A stretch of 64,000 bases of DNA from Oscillibacter valericigenes Sjm18-20 (GCA_000283575.1 AP012044.1:3348001-3412000), one strand, 5' to 3'; positions 27,197 to 36,982 are shown, counted from the stretch's first letter. Program-made: numbers and translations. Notes: generated by a model from the letters alone, not told the origin.

Positions 27197-28379
27197 AAAT
27201 CTTGTAAACCGCCTGCGGGGACAGGTGCACCTGCGGGTGGAGAGCGCTTTTCCGGAGCGGATACTGAATCTCTGCGCCCAGAGGAAACTGGAGCTGCGGG
27301 ACGTTCGGTGGAAGAGCGCCACCGTGTTTTCCTGCGTCCTCACCCGGCGGGATTTTCGCCTTCTGCGGCTTCTCACCCGGAAGTTGGACTGTACGCTCCA
27401 TGTGGAAAAGCAGGAGGGCGCGCCCTTCCTCGTCGGAAAGCTCCGGCGAAGGCAGGCGCTGGTAGCCTGCCTGATCGTCTGCGCCCTGGCACTGTTTTTC
27501 GGCTCCTTCTTCATCTGGGACATCACAGTGGACGGCGCGGTAACGGTGCCTGAGGAGGAGATTCTTCGTGCGCTGGAGAAAAACGGCGTGGGCTTCGGCA
27601 CCTTCGGCTTTTCCATTGACGGAGAGGACCTGCGCAACCACATCCTCCTTGAAATTCCGGAACTGAGCTGGCTGACGGTGAATGTCTCCGGCTGCCGGGC
27701 CTATGTCCAAGTGCGGGAGCGGGTAATGGCCCCGGAGCTGGCAAACCGCCGCGCCCCTTGTAACGTAACGGCCCGGCGTGACGGGCTGGTGCTGGAGGTT
27801 CACGCCTTTCTCGGCAAAAAATGTGTTCTGCCCGGAGACACTGTGGAAAAAGAGCAGATCCTGATTTCCGGCATCGAGGATCTGGACACCTTTGGCGCGC
27901 GGATCACCACCGCCGCGGGTTCCATTACGGCCCGAACCTGGTATCGGCTAAATGCGAATTTTCCCCTGACGGTTCTCGAAAAAAGCGGTGAAACAAAGTC
28001 GGAACAGCGCTGGTCGCTGATCTTTGGAAAACGGCGGATAAAATTCTATGGAAACAGTAGCTATTTTGGGGCAATCTATGATAAAATAGTCACAAGACAG
28101 CGTCTGTCGGTCTTCGGCCTGCCGCTGCCCATCACTTTGGAGACGGAGACCTACCGACCCTGCGAGCTGGCCGCCCGCACCCGTACCGCCGCGGAGGCGG
28201 AGGCCGCGGGCAAGGTAGCTCTGACCTCTTATCTGGCCTCTTTGATGGGAAAGAACGGCGAAATCCGGTCCACTCTCGTCTCCTCCCGGCAGGACGGAGA
28301 CGTTCTGCGCGTTACGCTGACGGCGGAGTGCGTGGAGGAGATCGGGCAGACAACGCCCCTCGAGGCGGAGGCGGGCTGA
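27189..28379 (+). CDS. yqfD: Sporulation protein YqfD
   Basis: The 396-residue protein matches YqfD. It has an N-terminal soluble part, one membrane segment near residues 95-112 (ALVACLIVCALALFFGSFFI), and a large extracytoplasmic portion with a POTRA-like start (WDITVDGAVTVPEEEILRAL). It is a SigE-dependent mother-cell membrane protein in Bacillus. It is embedded in the yqfC-yqfD-phoH-ybeY order conserved in many Firmicutes. Confidence 0.9.
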   Translation: MLENLVNRLRGQVHLRVESAFPERILNLCAQRKLELRDVRWKSATVFSCVLTRRDFRLLRLLTRKLDCTLHVEKQEGAPFLVGKLRRRQALVACLIVCALALFFGSFFIWDITVDGAVTVPEEEILRALEKNGVGFGTFGFSIDGEDLRNHILLEIPELSWLTVNVSGCRAYVQVRERVMAPELANRRAPCNVTARRDGLVLEVHAFLGKKCVLPGDTVEKEQILISGIEDLDTFGARITTAAGSITARTWYRLNANFPLTVLEKSGETKSEQRWSLIFGKRRIKFYGNSSYFGAIYDKIVTRQRLSVFGLPLPITLETETYRPCELAARTRTAAEAEAAGKVALTSYLASLMGKNGEIRSTLVSSRQDGDVLRVTLTAECVEEIGQTTPLEAEAG

Positions 28380-28507
28380 CATTCGCCGGAAGTTTCCTTT
28401 GCAAAGCGCCCGCGCTGGCGGCATCCGGTTTCCGGCATCGGGAAATCCCATCAGAATTCGGGCGGCGGAGTGTGCCCCGCCGCCCGGCAAACAGGAGTGG
28501 TCATATT

Positions 28508-29494
28508 TTGGAACAGCGAATCAGCATCGAGCGGTTGGAACAGGCGGTGAATATTTTCGGGTCCTTCGATGAAAACATTCGTCTGGTGGAACAGGAGTTT
28601 TCCGTGGCCGTGGTGAATCGGGACGGCGAGCTGCGGGTGGAGGGCGAACCGGAGAACGTGCTGCTGGCCGTGAAGGCCGTGCAGGGGCTTTTGACATTGT
28701 CCTCCCGGGGCGAGGCCATTGGGGAACAGAACGTGCGCTACGTCATCTCCCTGGTCCGGGCGGGCAAGGAGGCGCAGATCGCGGAGCTGACCGGCGACGT
28801 GCTGTGCGTCACCGCCAAGGGCCGTCCCGTGAAGCCCAAGACCATCGGCCAGAAGCAGTATCTTAAATCCGTGCTGAAAAACACCGTCACCGTGGGCGTG
28901 GGCCCGGCGGGTACCGGCAAGACCTATCTCGCCGTGGCCGCCGCGGTGGCTGCCTTCCGGGATAAGCAGGTCAACCGCATCATCCTCACCCGCCCCGCCG
29001 TGGAGGCCGGAGAGCGGCTGGGCTTTCTGCCCGGAGACCTGCAAAGCAAGGTTGACCCATATCTCAGGCCCCTCTACGACGCTCTTTTCGATATGCTGGG
29101 GGCGGAGACGTACCAGAAATATCTGGAACGGGGGAATATCGAGGTGGCGCCTCTGGCCTATATGCGGGGTCGGACGCTGGACGACAGCTTCATCATTCTG
29201 GATGAGGCCCAGAACACCAGCCGGGAGCAGATGAAAATGTTCCTCACCCGCCTTGGCTTCGGGTCCAAAATCGTCATCACCGGCGACGTGACCCAGATCG
29301 ACCTGCCCGCCGACAAAGCCTCCGGCCTGAAGGAGGCCATGCGGATTCTTCAGGACGTGGAGGGCATCGGCATCTGCCGGCTGACAAACGCGGACGTGGT
29401 GCGCCATGTAATGGTGCAGCGCATTGTGGAGGCATATGAAAAGGACGAGCTGTCCCGGATGAAGCACGCCGGGGGAAAGGTGAAAAAGCCATGA
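28508..29494 (+). CDS. PhoH-family ATPase (PhoL/YbeZ type)
   Basis: The protein carries Walker A GPAGTGKTYLAVAAAVAA and Walker B SFIILDEAQNTS, then FGSKIVITGDVTQIDLP. This group works alongside the RNase YbeY in rRNA processing, and ybeY follows immediately with a 4-bp overlap. I start it at TTG 28508 (MEQRISIERLEQAVNIFG), with AGGAG about 10 bases upstream, because the preceding open region is not family-like. Length is then 328 residues, normal for the family. Confidence 0.92.
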   Translation: MEQRISIERLEQAVNIFGSFDENIRLVEQEFSVAVVNRDGELRVEGEPENVLLAVKAVQGLLTLSSRGEAIGEQNVRYVISLVRAGKEAQIAELTGDVLCVTAKGRPVKPKTIGQKQYLKSVLKNTVTVGVGPAGTGKTYLAVAAAVAAFRDKQVNRIILTRPAVEAGERLGFLPGDLQSKVDPYLRPLYDALFDMLGAETYQKYLERGNIEVAPLAYMRGRTLDDSFIILDEAQNTSREQMKMFLTRLGFGSKIVITGDVTQIDLPADKASGLKEAMRILQDVEGIGICRLTNADVVRHVMVQRIVEAYEKDELSRMKHAGGKVKKP

Positions 29495-29994
29495 GAAAGC
29501 GTCATTATATCCCAGTCACCGCAGACGTACCGGGAGCTTCCAACCAGCGGACCTGCGCCCTGCTCCGCAAGGCGATCAAAACCGCCCTCCGACTGGAGGG
29601 CGTGACGCTTCCCTGTGAGGTGGACGTGCTGCTGACCGGTGATGAGGGCATCCGGAAGATCAACCGTGAACAGCGGGATGTGGACCGGGCAACCGACGTG
29701 CTGAGCTTTCCGGAATTTGATTTCAGACCCGGTCAGCCCCCCACTCCGGAGACGGCCGGGGACCTGCCGGACTTTACGGGTCTTCTCCCTCTGGGGGACA
29801 TGGTGATCTCCATGGAACGGACGGCCGCTCAGGCGAAGGAGTACGGACACTCGGGCCGCCGGGAGCTTGCGTATCTGGCGGTCCACTCCACGCTGCACCT
29901 GCTGGGGTACGATCATCTGGACGAGGGGCCGATGAAATCGCAGATGCGGGCTCGTGAGGAGGCCGTGATGAAGGAACTGGGATTGGAAAGGTAG
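29491..29994 (+). CDS. ybeY: Endoribonuclease YbeY, rRNA maturation factor
   Basis: The 167-residue metal-dependent RNase shows the zinc motif HSTLHLLGYDH near residues 131-141 and the conserved DRATDVLSFPEF. It functions in 16S rRNA 3'-end maturation and ribosome quality control. It is coupled to the PhoH-family gene through an ATGA overlap. Confidence 0.95.
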   Translation: MRKRHYIPVTADVPGASNQRTCALLRKAIKTALRLEGVTLPCEVDVLLTGDEGIRKINREQRDVDRATDVLSFPEFDFRPGQPPTPETAGDLPDFTGLLPLGDMVISMERTAAQAKEYGHSGRRELAYLAVHSTLHLLGYDHLDEGPMKSQMRAREEAVMKELGLER

Positions 29995-30003
29995 GCGGAA
30001 ACC

Positions 30004-30267
30004 GTGGCCGGAAATTTTATCGGTCTGTGGATTTTATATTTAATGGTGACTATTCTCGCATTTTTGGGCATGGGCGCAATGGGATTACAAGGTGAAACGC
30101 TTTTACTTTGGGAAATGCTGATTCAATCAGCCTTTTTTGCTTTGCTGACTTGTATGTACATCAAACAGAGAGATATTGAAAAAAAGCTGGACATTCTGCT
30201 GGCGCAACAGGAGCCGTCCGCGTCGGACAAGCCGGACGCAAAAGCCCCCGAGCGGCCGGAGGATTGA
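30004..30267 (+). CDS. Small two-helix membrane protein, unrecognised
   Basis: The 87-residue frame begins at GTG 30004, 9 bp after ybeY, with GGCGGAAA upstream. It contains two hydrophobic segments (GLWILYLMVTILAFLGMGAMG and MLIQSAFFALLTCMYI) and a charged proline-rich tail. No family is recognised. The position suggests cotranscription with ybeY. Confidence 0.6.
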   Translation: MAGNFIGLWILYLMVTILAFLGMGAMGLQGETLLLWEMLIQSAFFALLTCMYIKQRDIEKKLDILLAQQEPSASDKPDAKAPERPED

Positions 30268-30309
30268 CCGCCGCCGCCCCTTTTGCATACACTGTCCTGA
30301 GGTGATCTT

Positions 30310-30630
30310 ATGGAACTCATCCAGGATGGCGCCATCGCGTTTTTGTCCGCCGTGGGGCTGACGGCCTGCGTCTGGCTCATCGCGGGAGCTTTTCTCTCCG
30401 GCAAGTGCCGCAATCCGAAGGTGCGGCTCATCCTCCCCCTGCGGGACGACGCGCCCGGTTTGGAATCCGATCTGAGAGATCTGCTGCGCACCCGGCACAC
30501 CCTGCCGCTGGCGAAGATTCTGCTGGTGGACTGCGGCATGACCGGCGAGGCGCGGCAGACGGCGGAGTATTTCTGCCACAGGTGGAAGAATGTGGAGCTG
30601 GTGGACGCGAATGACGTGAAATTTGGTTGA
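30310..30630 (+). CDS. Small membrane-anchored protein, unrecognised
   Basis: The 106-residue protein has an N-terminal membrane segment (AIAFLSAVGLTACVWLIAGAF) and a soluble remainder (RLILPLRDDAPGLESDLRDL, ILLVDCGMTGEARQTAEYF) that vaguely recalls the start of a glycosyltransferase fold. GAGGTGATCTT precedes the ATG. It lies upstream of recD2 by 39 bp. Function unknown. Confidence 0.65.
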   Translation: MELIQDGAIAFLSAVGLTACVWLIAGAFLSGKCRNPKVRLILPLRDDAPGLESDLRDLLRTRHTLPLAKILLVDCGMTGEARQTAEYFCHRWKNVELVDANDVKFG

Positions 30631-30669
30631 AATCACGCAATCACAGAAAGAAAAGGAAGACGAAACGGC

Positions 30670-32874
30670 ATGGATGAACTCTGCTGCCTGGATGGCACGG
30701 TACATAGTCTTATCTTTCAAAACGCCGAAAACGGCTATACCGTCCTGCGGCTGGTAACGGAGGAGGGAGAACTGCATACGGTGGTGGGATGCATTCCCTG
30801 CGTGGCCCCCGGCGAACACCTGACGGTGAACGGCGTGTGGGAGACCCACCCCCAGCACGGGGAGCAGTTGAAAGCCGTGGAGCTGGAACGGCGGCTTCCG
30901 GAGGACGCGGACGAGATCTTCAACTATCTCTCTTCCGGCGTATGCAAGGGCGTGGGTCCCGCCACAGCCCGGGCCATCGTGGATCGCTTCGGGGTGCGGA
31001 CGCTGGATGTACTGGAACAGGAGCCGGAGAAGCTCACCTGTCTGCGGGGCATCACCGAGAAAAAGGCCCAACAGATCGGCGGGAGTTTCCGCCAGCAGAT
31101 GGGGCTTCGGCGGCTGATGGCTTTTCTGGCCCAATACGAACTGCCCCCGGCTCTGGCGATTCTGCTGCGAAAGCTATACGGGGACGCGGCGCTGGATGCG
31201 GTGCGCGCCAACCCGTATCTTCTCTCCGCCGATGAATGCGGCGTTTCCTTTTCGGCCACGGACGAGATTGCCATGAGTCTGGGCATCGCCGCCGACAGCG
31301 ACGAACGGCTTCAGGCGGCTGTGATCTTCGAGTTGAACCACAACGAGAACAACGGCCATGTGTTTCTCCCCCGCGACAAGCTGGTCGCCGCCACCGTACA
31401 GCTTTTAAACTGCGACGGAGACCTGGCAGAAAAGGCGCTGGACGATCTCTGCGCCCGGGGCGCGGTGGTTCAGGAGCAGGTGGCCAATGTGACCGCCTGC
31501 TATCTCCGCCGCCTGTGGGCGGCGGAAGTCTCTGCTGTAGCCCGGTTGTGGGTGCTTTTATCCGCGGACGCGGATCAGGGGCGGCAGGTGGACCGGGTCA
31601 TCGCGGAAATTGAAAAGGCCCAGGGCATTACCTATGCCGACCAGCAGCGTCAGGCCGTGGCTCTGGCGGCCCGGACCGGAGTTTTAATCCTTACCGGCGG
31701 CCCCGGCACCGGCAAGACCACCACGGTCCGGGGAATCGTGGCCCTGTTCCAGCGGATGGGACTGGACGTGATGCTGGCGGCCCCCACCGGCCGGGCGGCC
31801 ATGCGGATGAGCGAGCTGTGCGGGGGACTAGAGGCCCAGACCATCCACCGGCTGCTGGGCGTCACCTGGAACGAAACCACCCGGGAAACCTCTTTCACCA
31901 AGTGCGAAAAGGAGCCGTTAGAGGCCGACGCGGTTATTGTGGACGAGATGAGCATGGTGGACGTGTCATTGTTCGCGGCGCTTCTTCGCGCCCTGCGGCC
32001 AGGCACCCGGCTGGTGCTGGTGGGAGACGCGGATCAGCTTCCGTCGGTGGGAGCGGGAAATGTATTTTCCGACCTGATTCGCAGCAAAAAGGTGGAGACC
32101 GTCTTTTTGAGGGAAGTCTTCCGTCAGGCGGAGCAGTCCGCCATCATCCGCAACGCCCACGCGGTAAACTTAGGCCAGCCGCCCCGGTTCGTCAACGACC
32201 AGAACGACTTCTTTTTCATGTGCCGCCGCAGTGCGGACCGGGCGGTGAGCACCGTGGTGGATCTGTGCAAGACCCGCCTGCCGGAGAAGATGGGCATTCC
32301 GGCGGACCAGATTCAGGTCCTCTCCCCCACCCGAAAGGGCGAGAGCGGAACAGAAAGCCTGAATCGTCTGCTTCAATCGGCCCTGAATCCCCCCGCCCCG
32401 GACAAGCGCCAGCGCCAGTGGGGCGAAAAGGTGTTCCGGGAGGGAGACCGCATCATGCAGACCCGAAACGACTACGACGTGGTGTGGCAGCGGTCGGACG
32501 GTATCGTTGGCACTGGCATTTTCAACGGCGACGTGGGCCGCGTGGTGCAGATCGACCCCAGCGGCGAGTGGCTTCAGGTGAATTTTGACGACCGGGTTTC
32601 CACGTATACCGCCGACCAGCTCTCCGAGATCGACCTGGCCTACGCAATGACGGTCCATAAAGCCCAGGGCAGCGAGTACCGGGCGGTGATTCTGGCGGCG
32701 ATGTCCGCCGCTCCGGCGCTGATGGTTCGGGGTGTGTTGTATACCGCGCTGACCCGGGCCAGAGAGCTTTTAATCGTGGTGGGAGACGACTCCGCCGTTA
32801 CCGCCATGGCGGAAAATGACCGCCGCCAGCGGCGGTATTCGGGGCTTAAATGGCGGCTGTGCAACGGGTCATAG
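30670..32874 (+). CDS. recD2: ATP-dependent DNA helicase RecD2
   Basis: The 734-residue protein is the RecBC-independent RecD2 (YrrC) helicase. N-terminal OB-type and helix-hairpin-helix regions (SSGVCKGVGPATARAIVDRF; LTCLRGITEKKAQQI) precede the superfamily 1B core with Walker A GGPGTGKTTTVRGI, then DEMSMVDVSLFAALL and, near the end, AMTVHKAQGSEYRAVI. It unwinds DNA 5'-3' and acts in repair. AGGAAG precedes the ATG. Confidence 0.96.
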   Translation: MDELCCLDGTVHSLIFQNAENGYTVLRLVTEEGELHTVVGCIPCVAPGEHLTVNGVWETHPQHGEQLKAVELERRLPEDADEIFNYLSSGVCKGVGPATARAIVDRFGVRTLDVLEQEPEKLTCLRGITEKKAQQIGGSFRQQMGLRRLMAFLAQYELPPALAILLRKLYGDAALDAVRANPYLLSADECGVSFSATDEIAMSLGIAADSDERLQAAVIFELNHNENNGHVFLPRDKLVAATVQLLNCDGDLAEKALDDLCARGAVVQEQVANVTACYLRRLWAAEVSAVARLWVLLSADADQGRQVDRVIAEIEKAQGITYADQQRQAVALAARTGVLILTGGPGTGKTTTVRGIVALFQRMGLDVMLAAPTGRAAMRMSELCGGLEAQTIHRLLGVTWNETTRETSFTKCEKEPLEADAVIVDEMSMVDVSLFAALLRALRPGTRLVLVGDADQLPSVGAGNVFSDLIRSKKVETVFLREVFRQAEQSAIIRNAHAVNLGQPPRFVNDQNDFFFMCRRSADRAVSTVVDLCKTRLPEKMGIPADQIQVLSPTRKGESGTESLNRLLQSALNPPAPDKRQRQWGEKVFREGDRIMQTRNDYDVVWQRSDGIVGTGIFNGDVGRVVQIDPSGEWLQVNFDDRVSTYTADQLSEIDLAYAMTVHKAQGSEYRAVILAAMSAAPALMVRGVLYTALTRARELLIVVGDDSAVTAMAENDRRQRRYSGLKWRLCNGS

Positions 32875-32894
32875 CCGTTCATATAACCCTCCGC

Positions 32895-33041
32895 CTACTC
32901 CAGCCTTCCGTTCAGCAGTCCTTTGATGATTGCTGCCAATGCATGCGGGTCATCCAGAGCGCCAGTTTCTGGCTTGCTCACTGGGGACGGCTCCTGTGGA
33001 AGCTCTCCATGCTTTTCCTGATTTTGTCTGTTCAGCGGCAT
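32895..33041 (-). CDS. Small 48-residue protein, unrecognised
   Basis: The ATG at 33041 (MPLNRQNQEKHGELPQEP) has an excellent AAGGAGG 7 bases upstream, and the frame ends at 32895, 20 bp past the convergent recD2 stop. The product is hydrophilic and proline-rich, with a short helical end (HALAAIIKGLLNGRLE). The ribosome binding site is the main support. It lies opposite to recD2, and a hairpin at 33083-33126 separates it from the ABC operon. Confidence 0.6.
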   Translation of the reverse strand: MPLNRQNQEKHGELPQEPSPVSKPETGALDDPHALAAIIKGLLNGRLE

Positions 33042-33082
33042 CGTCTTTCCTCCTTGTCCGTTTTTTGTGAAGTCCATGTCTG

Positions 33083-33127
33083 AAACGCGGGGCCTTTTCC
33101 GGAGAAAAGGCCCCGCGTTTTTTTAGT
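33083..33127. terminator. Long hairpin terminator
   Basis: AAACGCGGGGCCTTTTC pairs with GAAAAGGCCCCGCGTTT around CGGA-type loop bases, followed by seven or more T on the plus strand. On the minus strand it ends the nucleoside ABC operon (stop at 33134), though with a weaker U-tract. Confidence 0.85.
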
Positions 33128-33133
33128 CTGGAT

Positions 33134-34075
33134 TTACCGCTGGCCCTTGTCGTAGGGGATGCCCTCCGCCTTGGGGGCGCGGGACTTGCTGGACGTGAAC
33201 GCCAGCACCACCAACGAAATGATGTAGGGCAGCATATTGTATACGCTGCTGGGGAGATTCAGCGCCGTCAGGAAGTCAAAGCCGGTGTAAACATTGCTCA
33301 GCGCCCGGAACAGTCCGAACAACAGCGCCGCAAGGGCAATGCGGATGGGCTTCCACTGGCCGAAGATCATAACGGCCAGAGCCAAAAAGCCGAAGCCCGC
33401 CACGCCGGTCTCGAATTTCCATTCGCTGACGCCGGCGGTGATGTACACGATGCCGCCAAGGCCCCCCAGCATACCGGAGATCAGCACACCGGCCCAGCGC
33501 ATTTTATAGACGTTGATGCCCACGCTGTCCGCCGCCTGGGGATGCTCCCCGCAGGCCATGAGCCGCAGGCCGAACCGGGTCTTATACAGCACCACGTAGG
33601 CCAAAACCAGCACGATCACCGCCATCACCATAAACCAGTTGAACTCAAAGCTGCCGATGCGGACGATGAATGCCTTTTTCGCGTTCACGTACTGAATGGT
33701 GGAGGACACGTTGTCGGGGTCCTCGGCAGTGTTGATGGCCTTGACGATGACAGTGGCCGCCGCGGTACCCAGCAGGTTCATAGCGGTGCCCACCAGAGTC
33801 TGGTCGGCCTTGAAATTGATGCAGGCCACCGCCAGCAGCAGGGAGTAAAGCATCCCCGCCAGAACAGCGCATAGCACCACCAATAGAATTATCTCCAGCG
33901 CCGGAGCGCCCGCGGGTAGATACTTCATGGCCAGCGCGCCGCCCAGAGAGCCCATGACCATAATGCCCTCCAGCCCCAGATTGATGACGCCGGAGTGCTC
34001 GGAAAAGCAACCGCCCAGAGCCACCAAGGTCAGAACGGAGGCAAAGATCAGGGTGTACTGAATCAGAAGCAGCAT
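33134..34075 (-). CDS. Nucleoside ABC transporter permease (NupQ type)
   Basis: The 313-residue membrane protein has about nine hydrophobic segments and belongs to the branched-chain/ribose-type permease family used by BMP-dependent nucleoside importers (EHSGVINLGLEGIMVMGSLG; MACGEHPQAADSVGINVYKM). Its start shares one base with the stop of the other permease gene (TAATG). It is the last gene of the three-gene set. Confidence 0.92.
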   Translation of the reverse strand: MLLLIQYTLIFASVLTLVALGGCFSEHSGVINLGLEGIMVMGSLGGALAMKYLPAGAPALEIILLVVLCAVLAGMLYSLLLAVACINFKADQTLVGTAMNLLGTAAATVIVKAINTAEDPDNVSSTIQYVNAKKAFIVRIGSFEFNWFMVMAVIVLVLAYVVLYKTRFGLRLMACGEHPQAADSVGINVYKMRWAGVLISGMLGGLGGIVYITAGVSEWKFETGVAGFGFLALAVMIFGQWKPIRIALAALLFGLFRALSNVYTGFDFLTALNLPSSVYNMLPYIISLVVLAFTSSKSRAPKAEGIPYDKGQR

Positions 34076-35241
34076 TACTTCCGCCCCCCTTCTTCAGTCT
34101 TCGCGGCGCTGTCCGCAGTCAGTTTTTCCTTTTCCTTCAAGGACTTCCGTTCCTCTCTGCGGACAATGCGGCTGTTCATGAAGTACTTGAAGAACAGCAC
34201 AAAGCCGCACAGGTAGATGATGAGGGACGAGATCAGATCGGAGATCTGGGAGCAGTACATGGTTTTATCCACATAGGCGCCGCCGCTGGTGATATGCTGG
34301 ATAAAGTAAGAGGCGAAAATCGTGCCGATGGGGTCCAATCCGCCCAGGAATGTGGCGGCGATGCCGTTAAAGCCCATGGCCGGAACGGAGGACTGAGTAC
34401 ACTGCCACTGCTCGTACCCGCTGAGGTACATGAATGCGGCGCCGACACCGGCCAGCGCGCCGCCGATGACCAGCGTGAGGATGATGTTGCGCTTTTCATT
34501 CATACCGCAGTAGCGGGCGGCGTCCTTATTGTAACCGGTGGCCCGGAGCTCATAGCCGAATTTGGTCTTGCCCAGCACGACCCACACAGCAATGGCCACC
34601 AGCACCGAGAGCGGGATGGCGATGGTCACGTACTGGTTGTCGGTGAACAGCTTTCCCATGCCCAGAGACGGCAGCAGCGCGGAGGAATTGAAATTGGCCA
34701 CCACGTTGGTGTAGGGGCTGGCAGGTTCCTTTACCCCGGTCAGCAGCAAGTTGGCAGAGTACAGCGCAATCCAGTTCAGCATGATGCCGGAGATGACCTC
34801 GTTGACGTTGCAGTAGGATTTCAGCAGGCCGGACAGGGCGCCCAGCGCAGCTCCGGCCACAGCTGCCAGAATCAGACAGACCCACCACGGCATGTGCCAG
34901 GCCAAAGCCGCGTACAGGCAAGCACCCGCGCCGGCCACATACTGCCCGGCGGCGCCGATGTTGAACAGGCCCACCTTATAGGCGAACTGGATAGACAGGG
35001 CACACATCAGCAGGGGGGCCGTCTTCACCAGCGTGCTGCCAAAATACTTCATGGCGGCTGGGCGGCTGGGATAAGTAAAGAAGTTCTTCATCACCGTGGA
35101 GATAGCGTCCCACGCGCCGGTGGGATTGATGAACAGCAGGACGATGTAGCCCAGCAGCAGACCCAGCAGGATACAAAGCAGCGAGGCCAGAATAGATTGC
35201 ACGGCGCTGTTTTTGAGAAGGCTGGTCTTTTCCTTTTTCAT
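34075..35241 (-). CDS. Nucleoside ABC transporter permease (NupP type)
   Basis: The 388-residue membrane protein has an N-terminal cytoplasmic stretch, about eight to ten membrane segments and the family motif FNIGAAGQYVAGAGACLYAA. ELRATGYNKDAARYCGMNEK is the usual coupling region. The C-terminus ends in a charged K/E-rich tail. It overlaps the ATPase gene by 4 bp. Confidence 0.92.
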   Translation of the reverse strand: MKKEKTSLLKNSAVQSILASLLCILLGLLLGYIVLLFINPTGAWDAISTVMKNFFTYPSRPAAMKYFGSTLVKTAPLLMCALSIQFAYKVGLFNIGAAGQYVAGAGACLYAALAWHMPWWVCLILAAVAGAALGALSGLLKSYCNVNEVISGIMLNWIALYSANLLLTGVKEPASPYTNVVANFNSSALLPSLGMGKLFTDNQYVTIAIPLSVLVAIAVWVVLGKTKFGYELRATGYNKDAARYCGMNEKRNIILTLVIGGALAGVGAAFMYLSGYEQWQCTQSSVPAMGFNGIAATFLGGLDPIGTIFASYFIQHITSGGAYVDKTMYCSQISDLISSLIIYLCGFVLFFKYFMNSRIVRREERKSLKEKEKLTADSAAKTEEGGRK

Positions 35242-36776
35242 GCCTGCTCCGCCCCCCTTTTCGCGCCGGCCATATAAAGGCCCAGCTCCTGCACATTGGT
35301 TTTCTTCGGATCAAACTCGCCCACGATTTCACCCTCGCACATGACCAGAATGCGATCCGGTACGCTCATGACCTCATCCAGCTCCAGCGAGACCAGCAGC
35401 ACCGCTTTTCCGGCGTCCCGCTCGGCCACAATTTGCCTGTGGATATACTCAATGGCGCCCACATCCAACCCGCGGGTAGGCTGCACCGCCACCAGCAGCT
35501 CCGGATCCTTGTCGATCTCCCGGGCGACGATGGCCTTTTGCTGATTGCCGCCGGACATGCTCCGGGCGGCGGTGACGGGCCCCTGACCGGAGCGAACATC
35601 GTACTGTTCAATGAGGTGGTTGGCATATTCCCGGATGTTGCGGCGCTTGAGAAAGCCGCCCTTACCGGTAAACTGCGGCTCAAAGTAGCGCTGCAAAACC
35701 AGATTGTCCTCCAGCGAGAAATCCAGCACCAGACCGTGCTTCTGCCGGTCTTCCGGAATGTGGCTTATGCCCATAGCGGAGCGTCTGCGAATGCTGGTTC
35801 TGGTGATATCCTGCTCCTCCAGCAAAATGCGTCCCGACTCCAGCGGTTCCAGCCCGGTGAGGCCGTAGACCAGTTCGGTCTGGCCGTTTCCGTCGATGCC
35901 TGCGATGCAGACGATCTCCCCCGCCCGAACCTGAAAGGAGACGTTCTTCACGGCCTTGTTCTGGTGGAGTTTGGAGGCCACGGTCATATTCTCCACCTGA
36001 AGGATGACCTTGCCCGGCTCCACAGGCTTTTTAGTGACCTCGAACTGCACATCGCGGCCCACCATCATATGGCTCAATTCCTCCCGGGAGGTGTCCGCGA
36101 TGTTGACGGTGCCTATGTACTTGCCCTTGCGCAGAACGGAACAGCGGTTCGCCACCGCCATAATCTCGTTGAGCTTGTGGGAGATAAAGAGAATCGACTT
36201 CCCCTCTGCCGCCAGATTGCGCATGATCTCCATCAGCTCGCCGATCTCCTGCGGAGTCAGGACGGCGGTAGGTTCATCGAAAATCAGGATCTCGTTGTCG
36301 CGGTAGAGCATCTTCAATATCTCGGTACGCTGCTGCATGCCCACGGTGATGTCCCTCACATAGGCGTCCGGGTCCACCATCAATCCGTATTTTTCCGACA
36401 GGGCCACCACCTTTTTCCGGGCCTCCGCCTTTTGCAGGAAGCCGTGCTTGCAGGGCTCCACACCCATGATAATGTTATCCAGCACAGTGAAGCACTCCAC
36501 CAGCTTAAAGTGCTGGTGGACCATGCCGATGCCAAGGGCGTTGGCGTCGTTGGGGTTCTTGATGGAAACCTCTTTCCCGTTCATGCGGATGGTTCCCTCC
36601 TCCGGCCTATAAAGACCGAACAGGACGCTCATCAGCGTGGATTTTCCCGCGCCGTTTTCCCCCAGCAGCGCGTGAATCTCTCCCCTTTTCAACTGCAGAG
36701 TAATATTGTCGTTGGCGATAATGCCTGGAAACCGCTTGGTAATGTTCAACATTTCCACTGCGTACGTCTCTTCCAA
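35238..36776 (-). CDS. Nucleoside ABC transporter ATP-binding protein (NupO type)
   Basis: The 512-residue protein has two tandem ATPase domains, typical of sugar/nucleoside importers. Domain 1 has Walker A LLGENGAGKSTLMSVLFG and FDEPTAVLTPQE. Domain 2 has a degenerate Walker A (IAGIDGNGQTELVYGL) and MSGGNQQKAIVAREI. It powers the two permeases. GAGGTCGTGGAGC precedes the ATG; 160-200 bp upstream lies the hairpin after the binding-protein gene. Confidence 0.95.
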   Translation of the reverse strand: MEETYAVEMLNITKRFPGIIANDNITLQLKRGEIHALLGENGAGKSTLMSVLFGLYRPEEGTIRMNGKEVSIKNPNDANALGIGMVHQHFKLVECFTVLDNIIMGVEPCKHGFLQKAEARKKVVALSEKYGLMVDPDAYVRDITVGMQQRTEILKMLYRDNEILIFDEPTAVLTPQEIGELMEIMRNLAAEGKSILFISHKLNEIMAVANRCSVLRKGKYIGTVNIADTSREELSHMMVGRDVQFEVTKKPVEPGKVILQVENMTVASKLHQNKAVKNVSFQVRAGEIVCIAGIDGNGQTELVYGLTGLEPLESGRILLEEQDITRTSIRRRSAMGISHIPEDRQKHGLVLDFSLEDNLVLQRYFEPQFTGKGGFLKRRNIREYANHLIEQYDVRSGQGPVTAARSMSGGNQQKAIVAREIDKDPELLVAVQPTRGLDVGAIEYIHRQIVAERDAGKAVLLVSLELDEVMSVPDRILVMCEGEIVGEFDPKKTNVQELGLYMAGAKRGAEQA

Positions 36777-36950
36777 GCTCCACGACCTCCTTTGTCTCTT
36801 AAATCGTCAGCTTCCTCTCCGCATGGCCGCGAGGCAGAAGCAAAACTACAGGCTGATATTACATTATACTATAGCTGTTGTCGTATTTCAAAGCTTTTTT
36901 AAATTTTCTGACGCAGGGCGGCTCGGCCGGAGGGCAGGCCTCAAAGTGAA

Positions 36951-36982
36951 AAAGGAGGGCGGGCGAAAGCCCGTCCTCCTTG
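36951..36982 (-). terminator. Hairpin between the BMP gene and the ABC genes
   Basis: AAGGAGGGCGGGC pairs with GCCCGTCCTCCTT around GAAA; on the minus strand it is followed by TTTTTC. It sits 18 bp past the lipoprotein stop. Partial read-through would give more binding protein than transporter, a common arrangement. Confidence 0.75.
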
